From assembly GCA_023389575.1 (NCBI GenBank), contig JAEWEG010000045.1, positions 1 to 64,000 of the forward strand: a stretch of DNA of 64,000 nucleotides, given 5' to 3'. The DNA comes from Chloroflexota bacterium (GTDB lineage: Bacteria; Chloroflexota; Chloroflexia; Thermomicrobiales; UBA6265). Below, piece after piece: positions 26,620 through 34,533 of the stretch (positions are counted from its first letter, which is position 1; the number at the start of each line of letters is the position of its first letter). The notes beneath the pieces are model-generated. The model ran no database searches. It was not told the origin of the DNA and saw nothing but the letters and a program-made list of their open reading frames with translations. The position numbers were made by a program, and so were the translations under genes.

Positions 26620-27594
26620 CTACACCGCCCGAACTTCCTCGACCGGCACCGGGGTTTCGCCAATCACGGTCTCAATCAGGCCTTCGTTCGAGTTCCCGAG
26701 CAGGTCGGATTGCGAGGTTGGCATGATGCGGTGGGCCAGCACCGACGGCGCCATCTCGCGCACGTCGTCGGGAGTGGCGAACGCCCGTCCGTGCAGGGCG
26801 GCCCGTGCCTGCGTCGCTCGCGATAGCGCCAGCGAGGCACGCGGGCTCGCGCCGACCTCGATCCCCTCGTGGGCGCGGGTCCGGCGCACCAGGTCGAGCA
26901 GGTAGTCCTCCACCGCCACGCCGATATGGACCTGCTTCACGAGGCCAATCAGTTCGAGGATTTCCTCCGGCGTCGTCACGGCCTTCACCGACGAGAGCGG
27001 CGTGTCGTTCCGGAACCGCCGGAGCATGTTGCGCTCATGCTCGAGCTCCGGGTACCCAATCGTTGTCCGCAGCAGGAAGCGGTCGAGTTGCGCCTCGGGC
27101 AGCGGGAACGTTCCTTCCAGTTCCACCGGGTTTTGCGTGGCCAGCACGAAGAACGGACGTGGAAGCACCACCCGCTCGCGTTCCACCGAGATCTGGCGCT
27201 CCTCCATCGCCTCCAGCAACGCCGACTGCGTGCGAGGTCCGGCCCGGTTGATTTCGTCCGCCAGCAGGATATTGGTGACGATCGGCCCCTGGCGATAGGA
27301 GAATTCGGCGCTGCGTGGATCGAACACCAGCGAACCGGTGATATCCGATGGCAGCAAGTCAGGCGTGAACTGCACGCGTCCGAAATCCCCGCCCAGCGAG
27401 GACGCCACCGACCGCGCGAGCATGGTCTTGCCGATGCCTGGCACATCCTCCAGCAGTACGTGGCCCTCGCACAGGATGGCGATCACCACCTGCTCGATCA
27501 CCGACCGCTTGCCGACGATGACCTTCTCCACCTGGTCGATGATCCGCGATGCCACATCCTGGATACGCGACGGCGCTGCCGTGTCCATGGTCAT
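26620..27594 (-). CDS. MoxR-family AAA ATPase
   Basis: A 324-residue MoxR-type AAA+ ATPase acting as a chaperone-like motor for a vWA/DUF58 partner. Walker A is EDVPGIGKTMLARSVA, Walker B is ILLADEINRAGPRTQSALL, and sensor 1 is FVLATQNPVELEGTFPLPE with the MoxR-specific pro-leu-pro-glu motif. The C-terminal lid includes VGASPRASLALSRATQARA. It is the first gene of the moxR-DUF58-DUF4129 operon, preceded by a -10-like hexamer. Confidence 0.93.
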   Translation of the reverse strand: MTMDTAAPSRIQDVASRIIDQVEKVIVGKRSVIEQVVIAILCEGHVLLEDVPGIGKTMLARSVASSLGGDFGRVQFTPDLLPSDITGSLVFDPRSAEFSYRQGPIVTNILLADEINRAGPRTQSALLEAMEERQISVERERVVLPRPFFVLATQNPVELEGTFPLPEAQLDRFLLRTTIGYPELEHERNMLRRFRNDTPLSSVKAVTTPEEILELIGLVKQVHIGVAVEDYLLDLVRRTRAHEGIEVGASPRASLALSRATQARAALHGRAFATPDDVREMAPSVLAHRIMPTSQSDLLGNSNEGLIETVIGETPVPVEEVRAV

Positions 27595-27632
27595 GTTCCT
27601 GGGCCCCTTTCACCCTTGTGTTTCATGCGGGC

Positions 27633-27638
27633 AGTGTA
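27633..27638 (-). promoter_or_regulatory. Putative -10 element (TACACT) for the moxR operon
   Basis: The minus strand reads cggTACACTgcc, 39 bp before the moxR ATG. No clear -35 is visible. Confidence 0.4.
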
Positions 27639-27855
27639 CCGCACGGCTCCGGGCGTACCCGCGTCGCCAGTGTTGACGTCGCGCCAGTATTACAGGCATC
27701 GCCGTCACGCACCAGCGTTCCGGTCACCAACTGGTTGCCCGCGTGTACCTTTTCGTCCGGCGCGATCCAAGTATCCCCATCATCACCGCGAACCCCACTC
27801 CCATGTATCATCCGTTCATCGTCGAACTCGGTCGCGCTATCGGAAACAAGGATCC

Positions 27856-28446
27856 ATGTCCCAAACCCCATCCACAACCGCGCCGAATGCGGCGCTCCCC
27901 ACGCTCGTCATCGTCTGCGGGCTGCCCGCCACTGGCAAGACGACCATCGCGACCGAACTGCGGGACCTGCTTGGCTGGCCCCTGTTCGCCAAGGACGCCA
28001 TCAAGGAACTGCTCTTCGACAGCAGCGGTCTGGCGCCGGAAGAGGCCACCCGGCAGGTATCGACACGGTTCGGCAGGCAGGCCATCGCCCTCCTCCTGGA
28101 TATCTCCCGCGAGGTTATCAAGTCCGGCGGATCCTGCATCGTCGAGGCGAACTTCCTCCCGAACCTCGCCCACCAGGACCTGCAACCCCTGGCCGCCTTC
28201 GCGCAACTCCGCCAGGTGCACTGCACCATTCCCGACGACCTCGTGATCGAACGTTACAAGGAGCGGTCGAAAGCGGGAGAGCGTCATCCCATCCACGCCG
28301 ACGACGACGCGGTGGAGGATCTTGTCGAACGCATCAAGGAAGGCGGCGGGCGGCCACTGCCCCTCGATGCCCCGCTCCTCCAGGTGGACGCCACCGACGG
28401 CTACGATCCAGGAATCTCCGAGGTCGTGGAGTTCTGCCGCGCCTGA
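27856..28446 (+). CDS. AAA-type small kinase / P-loop phosphotransferase
   Basis: A 196-residue P-loop protein of the AAA_33 / zeta-toxin / gluconate-kinase-like group. Walker A is IVCGLPATGKTTIA at about residues 18-31, followed by the conserved PLFAKDAIKELLFD segment. CIVEANFLP may mark the Walker B strand, and IERYKERSKAGERHP is an arginine-rich lid with the catalytic Arg. The substrate could be a small molecule or nucleotide-linked sugar. No antitoxin gene is adjacent, so toxin function is not supported. The start is ATG 27856; the long frame upstream is antisense to moxR and was rejected. The gene is convergent with the amtB-linked small ORF. Confidence 0.75.
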   Translation: MSQTPSTTAPNAALPTLVIVCGLPATGKTTIATELRDLLGWPLFAKDAIKELLFDSSGLAPEEATRQVSTRFGRQAIALLLDISREVIKSGGSCIVEANFLPNLAHQDLQPLAAFAQLRQVHCTIPDDLVIERYKERSKAGERHPIHADDDAVEDLVERIKEGGGRPLPLDAPLLQVDATDGYDPGISEVVEFCRA

Positions 28447-28481
28447 CGCCGGACAGTGCCCGGTGCGACGAACGCGGAAAA

Positions 28482-28497
28482 GCGCCCTGATGGGCGC
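28482..28497. terminator. Short terminator hairpin after the kinase gene
   Basis: gcgccc-tgat-gggcgc forms a 6-bp stem with a 4-nt loop. It is flanked by aaaa upstream and cttcctgctgttt downstream, between the convergent stops at 28446 (+) and 28545 (-), so it may work in both directions. Confidence 0.55.
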
Positions 28498-28544
28498 CTT
28501 CCTGCTGTTTCCGTATCGGTTGTAAATGCCTGTCAAGACTTCGA

Positions 28545-28688
28545 CTACGCGCGGGCTCCGGCGACGTCTCCCTCGGGCATCCGGACCGGCTCGTCGGAGG
28601 TGACCGGCGTGGAGGTCGAGGCATCCGGCATGGCGAGCCAGGCGAGCATGAGAATGGCGAAGCAGGCGAATGCGATGAAGAGCAACAT
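28545..28688 (-). CDS. 47-residue predicted single-pass membrane micro-protein next to amtB
   Basis: It starts at the ATG at 28688 behind AGGGAGAT. It has an almost immediate hydrophobic helix (LLFIAFACFAILMLAWLAM) and then a polar acidic tail (TPVTSDEPVRMPEGDVAG). It is 90 bp downstream of amtB on the same strand, beyond a perfect hairpin. The good SD, the single clean helix and the position support a real gene, but I do not recognise a family. It could be a small partner of the ammonium transporter, or a stray ORF. Confidence 0.5.
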   Translation of the reverse strand: MLLFIAFACFAILMLAWLAMPDASTSTPVTSDEPVRMPEGDVAGARA

Positions 28689-28726
28689 GGGTGAATCTCC
28701 CTGGGGCCTTCGCCCCTGTTCCTGGT

Positions 28727-28756
28727 GGATGGAAGGTTGTCGCCAACCTTCCATCC
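28727..28756 (-). terminator. Perfect 13-bp hairpin between amtB and the micro-protein gene
   Basis: ggatggaaggttg-tcgc-caaccttccatcc is a 13-bp perfect stem with a 4-nt loop. It starts 23 bp after the amtB stop and ends 39 bp before the micro-protein ATG. There is no U-run, so it may partly terminate, or may protect the amtB mRNA 3' end while letting some transcripts continue. Confidence 0.6.
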
Positions 28757-28778
28757 CGTACGACAAACCAATCGAGGA

Positions 28779-29993
28779 CTAGAGTTGGTAAGCGACTTCT
28801 CCGTGCTGCGAGGAGTCGAGGCCGAGAACTTCCGCTTCTTCTTCCACCCGAACCGGGATCACCAGGTCGATGGCCTTGAGGATGATGAAGGTCATGGCGC
28901 CAGCGAACACGATGGCCGCCGCCGTCGCGACGATCTGGTACCAGAGCTGCGCCGGGTTGCCGAAGAACAGACCGTCCACGCCGCCGAACGCCTCATCCGC
29001 GAACAGTCCCGTGGCGATCGCGCCCCAGATACCACCGACGCCATGAACCGCGAACACATCCAGCGCGTCGTCGATCTTGAGCCGCTGCTTGAGCAGGTCC
29101 ACCGTGAAGAAGCAGAGGACGCCCGCCCCGAAACCGATCACGATCGCCGAGGCCGGTCCCACGAAGCCCGCCGCCGGAGTGATGCCGACGAGGCCCGCGA
29201 TCGCGCCAGCCGCGGCACCGAGCACGCTTGGGTGTCCATGGCGCATCCAGGAAACGGTCATCCAGGTCAGGGCGCCCATCGCGGCGGCAACGTTCGTCAC
29301 CACGAACGCCGTCGCCGCCTGGGTGCCGGCCGAAAGCGCGCTTCCAGCGTTGAATCCGAACCAGCCAAACCACAGGAGGCCAGCGCCAAGCACCGTCAGT
29401 GTCAGGTTGTGCGGGTCGGTTTCCTTCGTGCCGAAGGTCTTGCGGCGTCCGAGGTACATTGCCGCGACCAGCGCCGCCACGCCGGACGAAATGTGGATGA
29501 CCGTGCCGCCGGCGAAGTCGATCGCGCCGAGTTCGGCCAGCCAGCCACCGCCCCACACCCAGTGGGCCAGCGGAGCATAGACGAGGGTCGACCACAGGAT
29601 GCTGAAGACAACGAACGCCTTGAACCGCTTGCGTTCGGCGAACGCGCCAGTGATCAGCGCCGGGGTGATCGCCGCGAACATCATCTGGAAGGCGATGAAG
29701 GCGTACACCGGAATGCCGTAGCCTTCCATCACATCGCCGGGATTGATGCCCCTCAGGCCGATGTGATCGAGCCCGCCGATGAAGCCGCCCTTATCGGGAC
29801 CCAGCGCCAGGGTGTAGCCCCACAGCACCCACACCACGCTAATCAATGCGAGAATGAAAAAGCTGTGCATCAGGGTGGAGAGAACGTTCTTGCGGTTGAC
29901 CAGGCCGCCGTAGAAAAAACCAAGCGCCGGGGTCATCAGCATCACCAGTGCCGCCGACATTAGTACCCAGGCTGTGTTACCCGCATCGATCAT
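28779..29993 (-). CDS. amtB: Ammonium transporter (Amt/MEP/Rh family)
   Basis: A 404-residue Amt-family channel for NH3/NH4+ uptake with about 11 membrane helices. Typical segments are PALGFFYGGLVNRKNVLS, the phenylalanine-gate region IAFQMMFAAITPALITGAFA, WSTLVYAPLAHWVWGGGWL, DFAGGTVIHISSGVAALVAA (twin-His region), LLWFGWFGFNAGSALSAG, and DVFAVHGVGGIWGAIATGLF with the second pore His. The start at 29993 is chosen because GGAGGGGG is then 6 nt away; 29999 would leave no spacing. No glnK/P-II gene is adjacent, which is unusual. Length matches the family. Confidence 0.95.
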   Translation of the reverse strand: MIDAGNTAWVLMSAALVMLMTPALGFFYGGLVNRKNVLSTLMHSFFILALISVVWVLWGYTLALGPDKGGFIGGLDHIGLRGINPGDVMEGYGIPVYAFIAFQMMFAAITPALITGAFAERKRFKAFVVFSILWSTLVYAPLAHWVWGGGWLAELGAIDFAGGTVIHISSGVAALVAAMYLGRRKTFGTKETDPHNLTLTVLGAGLLWFGWFGFNAGSALSAGTQAATAFVVTNVAAAMGALTWMTVSWMRHGHPSVLGAAAGAIAGLVGITPAAGFVGPASAIVIGFGAGVLCFFTVDLLKQRLKIDDALDVFAVHGVGGIWGAIATGLFADEAFGGVDGLFFGNPAQLWYQIVATAAAIVFAGAMTFIILKAIDLVIPVRVEEEAEVLGLDSSQHGEVAYQL

Positions 29994-30355
29994 GAACATC
30001 CCCCTCCGGAATGTGAACCGCCGCCACCGAAGTGCTCAGCCCTTACCCGCTAGTGCCCGCTTTGCACAATTCACACCTCAGCGTGTGGTCTGTTCGCAGT
30101 GTAAAAAGGGGCCAATATCGGCAACTAGGTGCAGGTTCCACCAATCGAAACGAGAAAACTGTGCGACTTGCACATGAACGAACCACAAATTCGCACAACC
30201 AGCGGAAACCTGGCCGATAACGGCCCGAATCCACGTGGAACACGGGCCCTGGCACGGAACACAGTCCGTCGATCTGTATCCCGAGCACAAACGGTCCGGG
30301 GCGGGAGATTCGAGTCCGGATCGCGCGGGTAGTGAGTGAAAGGAACTTTCGAACG
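29994..30355. promoter_or_regulatory. Divergent regulatory region between amtB and the DHDPS-like gene
   Basis: A 362-bp gene-free, relatively AT-rich spacer. On the minus strand TACACT (30098-30103) lies about 105 bp before amtB, with TTGCCG (30119-30124) 15 bp further upstream. An interrupted palindrome TGTGC-GACTT-GCACA occupies 30160-30174, and two further GCACA units occur near 30064 and 30193; these could be regulator sites. No conserved open frame is found. Confidence 0.4.
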
Positions 30356-31291
30356 ATGACGTCAACCACCGCCCTGTCGGGCGTCATGCCGATCGCGCCA
30401 ACCACCTTCGCCGATGACGAATCACTCGACCTTGCCAGCCAGCGCCGGGCGCTGGAGTTCCTGGTCGATGCCGGGGTCGACGCGATCTGCATCCTCGCCA
30501 ACTACTCCGAACAGTTCGCGCTCACCGATCGCGAGCGTGACGAGTTGCAGGATCTCGCGTTCGACCAGGTCGCCGGCCGGGTCCCCATCATCGTCACCAC
30601 CAGCCACTACAGTGCCCGGATCGCGGCGGAGCGCAGCAAGCGCGCCGAGGATGCCGGAGCCGCCATGGTCATGGTGATGCCGCCCTATCACGGCGCAACG
30701 CTCCGCGCCGAACCCGCCGGGGTCACCAGCTACTTCGAAACCATCGCGTCGGCCATTTCGATCCCGATCATGATCCAGGACGCGCCCATGAGCGGAACAC
30801 CGCTCTCGGCGGACTACCTGGCCCAGCTCGCCCTCGATATCCCGAACGTGCAATACGCCAAGGTCGAATCGGCCGCCGCGGCGGCGAAGATCCGCGCCAT
30901 GATCCAGCTCGCCGGGGACGCCCTGCCGGGGCCGTTCGACGGCGAGGAGAGCATCACGCTCATCCCCGACCTGGAAGCGGGGGCGACCGGCACCATGCCA
31001 AGCTCGATGATTCCGGAAGTCCTAGGTGAGGTCGTCCGTCTCTGGCTCGCGGGTGACCGTGAGCGGGCCACGTCCATCTGGGAGTCCTGGCTTCCGATGA
31101 TCCACTACGAGAATCGTCAGTGCGGGCTTCGCGCCACCAAGATCCTGATGAAGGAGGGCGGCATCATTGATAGCGAGGCCACCCGCGCGCCATTCGGCCC
31201 GGTGCCGCCCGCAATCCGTGAAGGGCTGATCGCCCACGCCCGCCGCCGCGATCCGATGATCCTTTCGTGGCGCGAGCAATTCGCCGGATAG
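30356..31291 (+). CDS. Dihydrodipicolinate synthase-family aldolase/dehydratase
   Basis: A 311-residue class I aldolase of the DapA/NAL superfamily. The Schiff-base Lys is in PNVQYAKVESA and the conserved Tyr is in VMPPYHG. The usual GTTGE substrate-carboxylate loop is replaced by ANYSEQFALT, so it is not a lysine-pathway DapA. More likely it is a keto-deoxy sugar-acid aldolase or dehydratase (for example for KDG or a related acid). The ATG at 30356 is chosen with GAAAGGAA at 30338-30345; a GTG at 30332 is possible. It is followed by an SMP-30 lactonase gene 27 bp on, which supports a sugar-acid pathway. Confidence 0.82.
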   Translation: MTSTTALSGVMPIAPTTFADDESLDLASQRRALEFLVDAGVDAICILANYSEQFALTDRERDELQDLAFDQVAGRVPIIVTTSHYSARIAAERSKRAEDAGAAMVMVMPPYHGATLRAEPAGVTSYFETIASAISIPIMIQDAPMSGTPLSADYLAQLALDIPNVQYAKVESAAAAAKIRAMIQLAGDALPGPFDGEESITLIPDLEAGATGTMPSSMIPEVLGEVVRLWLAGDRERATSIWESWLPMIHYENRQCGLRATKILMKEGGIIDSEATRAPFGPVPPAIREGLIAHARRRDPMILSWREQFAG

Positions 31292-31318
31292 TTCACAGTA
31301 AGTACGCCAGGAGTCTCC

Positions 31319-32221
31319 ATGCTGAACGACAATACCCCGATCCTCGAAACCTCTACCCCGGAAGTCGTGGCCGACATCCCGTCTGTCACTGGCGAGGGGC
31401 CCCTGTGGAACGTGGCCGAACAGGCGATCTACTGGGTGGATATTCCCGCCGGGCGGCTCTACCGTCACGATCCGGCTGCGGACGTGGATCACGAAGTCCT
31501 CTACCAGCACGACGACGCCATCGGTGGCTTCACCTTTCAGGCCGACGGCTCGATCCTGCTCTTCTGCGCCCGAGGACAAATCCTGAAGTGGAACGGCGGC
31601 GAAATCACCACCATCGTCGAGGAAATCCCCGCCGAGGTCGACGGCCGCTTCAACGACGTGATCGCTGGCCCGGGTGGCCAGGTGTTCTGTGGCACCATGC
31701 CCACCGGTCCCGATCGGATTTCGCGCCTGTACCGGCTCGAACTCGACGGATCGCTCACCCTGCTGTTCGACGACCTTGGGCTGTCGAACGGCTTCGGCTT
31801 CAGCCTGGACGAGCGCACCATGTACCACACCGACACCGGCAAGCGATTGATCCATCGCATGGATCTCGATCCCGCCACGGGGGAGGTCGGCAACCGCGAA
31901 GTCCTCGTGGAGACTCCGGAGGGACACGGTGGGCCAGACGGCATGGCCGTGGACGCGACCGGCAACATCTGGTCCGCTCGCTGGGACGGTCACGCGCTGT
32001 TCCATTACAGCGCCACTGGCGAACTCCTCGGCAAGGTCCCGTTCCCGGTCCGCAAGGTCTCCAGCATCGGTTTCGGTGGCCCGGACCTGGAGACGGCCTA
32101 CGTAACGACCGCTGGCGGCCAGGATCGCGGCCCGGTCGAGGGCGAACTGGCGGGATCACTCTTCCGCGTGGACCTGGGGGTGCGTGGCCGACCCGGCTTC
32201 CATTCGAAGGTCCTCATCTAG
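31319..32221 (+). CDS. SMP-30/gluconolactonase family lactonase
   Basis: A 300-residue six-bladed beta-propeller of the SMP-30/gluconolactonase/LRE family that hydrolyses sugar lactones to acids. The expected metal ligands are present: Glu in VTGEGPLWN, Asn in GLSNGFGFS and Asp in GGPDGMAVD. RFNDVIAGPGG is the substrate-binding strand. No signal peptide is seen, so it is cytosolic. It is co-transcribed with the DHDPS-like gene and would feed a sugar acid into that enzyme. A hairpin follows. Confidence 0.9.
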   Translation: MLNDNTPILETSTPEVVADIPSVTGEGPLWNVAEQAIYWVDIPAGRLYRHDPAADVDHEVLYQHDDAIGGFTFQADGSILLFCARGQILKWNGGEITTIVEEIPAEVDGRFNDVIAGPGGQVFCGTMPTGPDRISRLYRLELDGSLTLLFDDLGLSNGFGFSLDERTMYHTDTGKRLIHRMDLDPATGEVGNREVLVETPEGHGGPDGMAVDATGNIWSARWDGHALFHYSATGELLGKVPFPVRKVSSIGFGGPDLETAYVTTAGGQDRGPVEGELAGSLFRVDLGVRGRPGFHSKVLI

Positions 32222-32309
32222 CGAGCACCCGCCCAAAACGGGCGAAGACAAGCTTCGCCACTACCGTGGGCACCAGAGGTTCAACCTGGCTCGGCATCAT
32301 TGACGCAAC

Positions 32310-32339
32310 GAGGCCCGGCGACTCACGCCGCCGGGCCTC
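32310..32339. terminator. Bidirectional terminator hairpin
   Basis: gaggcccggcg (32310-32320) pairs perfectly with cgccgggcctc (32329-32339) across an 8-nt loop, between the convergent stops at 32221 and 32364. Confidence 0.65.
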
Positions 32340-32363
32340 TCCAAACTCTTTGCCGATGGTCCG

Positions 32364-33227
32364 TTACGAGTCCCTGAACGCCGTTCGCACGATCAGGAGC
32401 CCATCCGGAATCCCCTCGTTCGGATGCGCCTTGCCCTCGAACTCGATCGAGATGTACCCGTTGTAGTTGATCTCTCCGAGCAACGTCGCCACCTGCGCAT
32501 AGTCGATGTCCGGGCTGACGACCATGCCACCGCCCAGGTACACCTTCGCGTGCAGGATCGCCAGGTCATCGAAGAACATCTGCATCGCCGCGTATGGGTC
32601 CGGCAACTGGAAGAAATTGCCGGTGTCCAGCACGTACTTCAGCCACGGCGAATTGACGCCGTCGTGAATCCGCTTGCACCCCTCCGGTGTCCCGGTCAGG
32701 CCCCAGTGGTTCTCCAGCACCAGCGTCACGCCTCGAGACCCGGCGTACTCCGCGCCCTGCTTCAGCGCATCGATCGCCCACTCGTAGCTCTCGTCGATCG
32801 TGTACCCCTCGGCGGGCGGCTCCTCGCCCTGGTTGTCCCACATCTCCTTGAACGAGCCGAGCGTGTGCCACCGGCCGCCGAGCGCCCGCACGAACGGCGC
32901 GCCAAGCGCGTCGGCCGCGTCGATCGCCGTCTTCAGCTTCTCCAGTTCAGCCGCCCTGCCCTCCGGCGTGGTCTGTACCGGATTGTGGGAAGCCGCCAGC
33001 GTGACCGGCGTGATGCCGCGCATGGCGGCGTACTGGTGCAACCTGGCCAGCGACTCCGGCGAGGTCTTGTCGTTCAGCACGAGGTGCTCCCACAGCAGCT
33101 CGATGCCATCAACGCCGTAGTCCACGCAGCGGTCGATCATCTGCTCGATGGTCGGGGCGTCCTTGCCTTCCGGGCCGCCACCGAACCGGTGAAACGAGTA
33201 GGATGAAATCGCTATTTTCACTGCCAC
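32364..33227 (-). CDS. Sugar phosphate isomerase/epimerase family protein
   Basis: A 287-residue TIM-barrel protein of the AP_endonuc_2 family. Candidate metal ligands are Glu in VTLVLENHWGLTG, Asp in KYVLDTGNFFQ, His in AILHAKVYLGGG and Glu in GYISIEFEGKAHP. The N-terminus AISSYSFHRF and DGIELLWEHLV are typical. It belongs to a different subgroup from the 20-kb paralogue. It is convergent with the lactonase gene and probably isomerises or epimerises a keto-sugar; the substrate is unknown. Confidence 0.82.
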   Translation of the reverse strand: MAVKIAISSYSFHRFGGGPEGKDAPTIEQMIDRCVDYGVDGIELLWEHLVLNDKTSPESLARLHQYAAMRGITPVTLAASHNPVQTTPEGRAAELEKLKTAIDAADALGAPFVRALGGRWHTLGSFKEMWDNQGEEPPAEGYTIDESYEWAIDALKQGAEYAGSRGVTLVLENHWGLTGTPEGCKRIHDGVNSPWLKYVLDTGNFFQLPDPYAAMQMFFDDLAILHAKVYLGGGMVVSPDIDYAQVATLLGEINYNGYISIEFEGKAHPNEGIPDGLLIVRTAFRDS

Positions 33228-33353
33228 TGATTAAACTCCCGCCATTACCAATCTTCCGGCTCACGGCAACCGCCGCGAGCCGTGTCGCCTTGAGCATCCC
33301 ATTGATCGCCATGGGTGTCACGCGCCATCCGGGCGGTTCGAGACAATCCCGCG

Positions 33354-33923
33354 TCAGCCTCGATCTTCCAGCCAGTACTCTGGGAAACGCTCCCTGAACT
33401 CCTCGACGGTTAGTCCGAACCACAGCAGATCGCTGAACTCACCGCGCCTGTACACGCTGCGACGCTGCCGTCCCTCGAGTTGAAACCCCAGCGACTCGTG
33501 CAGCGCCGTGGATGCCGGGTTGATCGCGTACACTCCCACATTCGCCTTCTGGTACCGCAACTCCTGGAAGTAATACCGGAGTACAAGGCAGATCGCTTCC
33601 TTCGCGTATCCCTTCTGGCGATGCTCCTCGAACACGTGGAGGCCGTAGCTCACCAAGCCCACCCGGCCGTCGCAATGGTGCGTCGCGATGCCGCCCACCA
33701 GTTCCCCGGCCAGCGATTCCATCTGGAACGAGAACTCCTGGTTCTCGAACCCCTGCTGGGCCTTCCGTCCTGTCCACTCCTCTTCTCGCGCCAGCGATCC
33801 CGGGGGATATCGCATGTCGAGCAGGTCCGATTCCATTGCCTGGTTGAAGGCATGGTGGGCGGCGGCATCGCCTGGCTCAACCGACCGCAACCGAATGAGA
33901 CGCCCTTCCCAATAATTCTTCAC
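33354..33923 (-). CDS. GNAT-family N-acetyltransferase (RimJ/RimL-like)
   Basis: A 189-residue acetyltransferase. The N-terminus (GRLIRLRSVEPGDAAAHHAF) and the acetyl-CoA-binding motif region HVFEEHRQKGYAKEAICLVL fit the GNAT fold; ALHESLGFQLEGRQRRSVYR is the usual C-terminal segment with the conserved Phe-Gln-Leu-Glu-Gly. It may acetylate a ribosomal protein N-terminus or a small amine. It is divergent from the XRE regulator, with a 129-bp spacer. Confidence 0.85.
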   Translation of the reverse strand: MKNYWEGRLIRLRSVEPGDAAAHHAFNQAMESDLLDMRYPPGSLAREEEWTGRKAQQGFENQEFSFQMESLAGELVGGIATHHCDGRVGLVSYGLHVFEEHRQKGYAKEAICLVLRYYFQELRYQKANVGVYAINPASTALHESLGFQLEGRQRRSVYRRGEFSDLLWFGLTVEEFRERFPEYWLEDRG

Positions 33924-34052
33924 AAAATCGCTATCCTCTTTGAACGGGGCTCCCGCCTATCCAACTGAAAGTGCCACATGATGCGAGAGCGCGGTACCAT
34001 TACCCTTGCACAATCTCTGGCCCATGCGCGACATCATACCGGACGCAGGTGA

Positions 34053-34502
34053 ATGGACGATCAGGTTATCAGCCAAACAGATATCGTTCAGCGTGAGGCA
34101 GTGCCCTCCGCGAACCCACCCGCGGACCGCCAGGCAACCGTGCCCGGCTTTTCGCGACTGCTCGAGCGTCTGCGCGACGAGCGAGGCTGGTCCAAGGCCG
34201 ACCTCGCCAAGCGGGCCGGGCTCGATCCCAGCTCCATTACCCGATTCGAACAAGGGAATCGCCACCCCGACCGGGACACGGTCCTTCACCTGGCGAACAC
34301 CATGTCACTGCCGTTGGTCGACCGCGACCTTCTCCTCGCCTCGGCCGGGTATCGCTCCGACCTGTGGGACGATCCGCTGCTGGTCGATCTCTCCCACCTG
34401 TTGACCGATCGTGATATCGCCGATCACGTGCGCGAAGAGGTGCGGACCATCCTTCGAGCCGCGCTGGCCTATGGGCGGCTCAGCCGTCTCGACTCCCCGT
34501 AG
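34053..34502 (+). CDS. XRE-family helix-turn-helix regulator
   Basis: A 149-residue protein with a clear Cro/CI-type helix-turn-helix at about residues 30-90 (FSRLLERLRDERGWSKADLA, AGLDPSSITRFEQGNRHP, DTVLHLANTMSLP). It ends in a Leu/Asp/Arg-rich tail (DIADHVREEVRTILRAAL) that may dimerise. The frame runs to 32 bp before the cupredoxin gene on the same strand, so it may regulate or be co-transcribed with that gene. The start is ATG 34053, with no strong SD. The ligand is unknown. Confidence 0.85.
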   Translation: MDDQVISQTDIVQREAVPSANPPADRQATVPGFSRLLERLRDERGWSKADLAKRAGLDPSSITRFEQGNRHPDRDTVLHLANTMSLPLVDRDLLLASAGYRSDLWDDPLLVDLSHLLTDRDIADHVREEVRTILRAALAYGRLSRLDSP

Positions 34503-34533
34503 TCCGGCGCCCACGCCGGCAGGCTTCGAACGC

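Noticed and set aside
23899..26905. Long plus-strand frames (501 and 543 codons) opposite the DUF4129 and DUF58 genes
   Set aside because: Low-complexity Arg/His/Gln-rich products, fully antisense to recognisable proteins.
27856..28446. Zeta-type toxin of a toxin-antitoxin pair
   Set aside because: It has only the general P-loop kinase pattern; no small antitoxin gene is adjacent.
28725..29963. 412-codon plus-strand frame opposite amtB
   Set aside because: Composition is Arg/Glu/His-rich with no membrane segments; amtB on the minus strand is unmistakable.
30043..30501. 152-codon minus-strand frame in the amtB/DHDPS-like spacer
   Set aside because: It runs into the DHDPS-like gene in antisense, lacks an SD and has no recognisable sequence.
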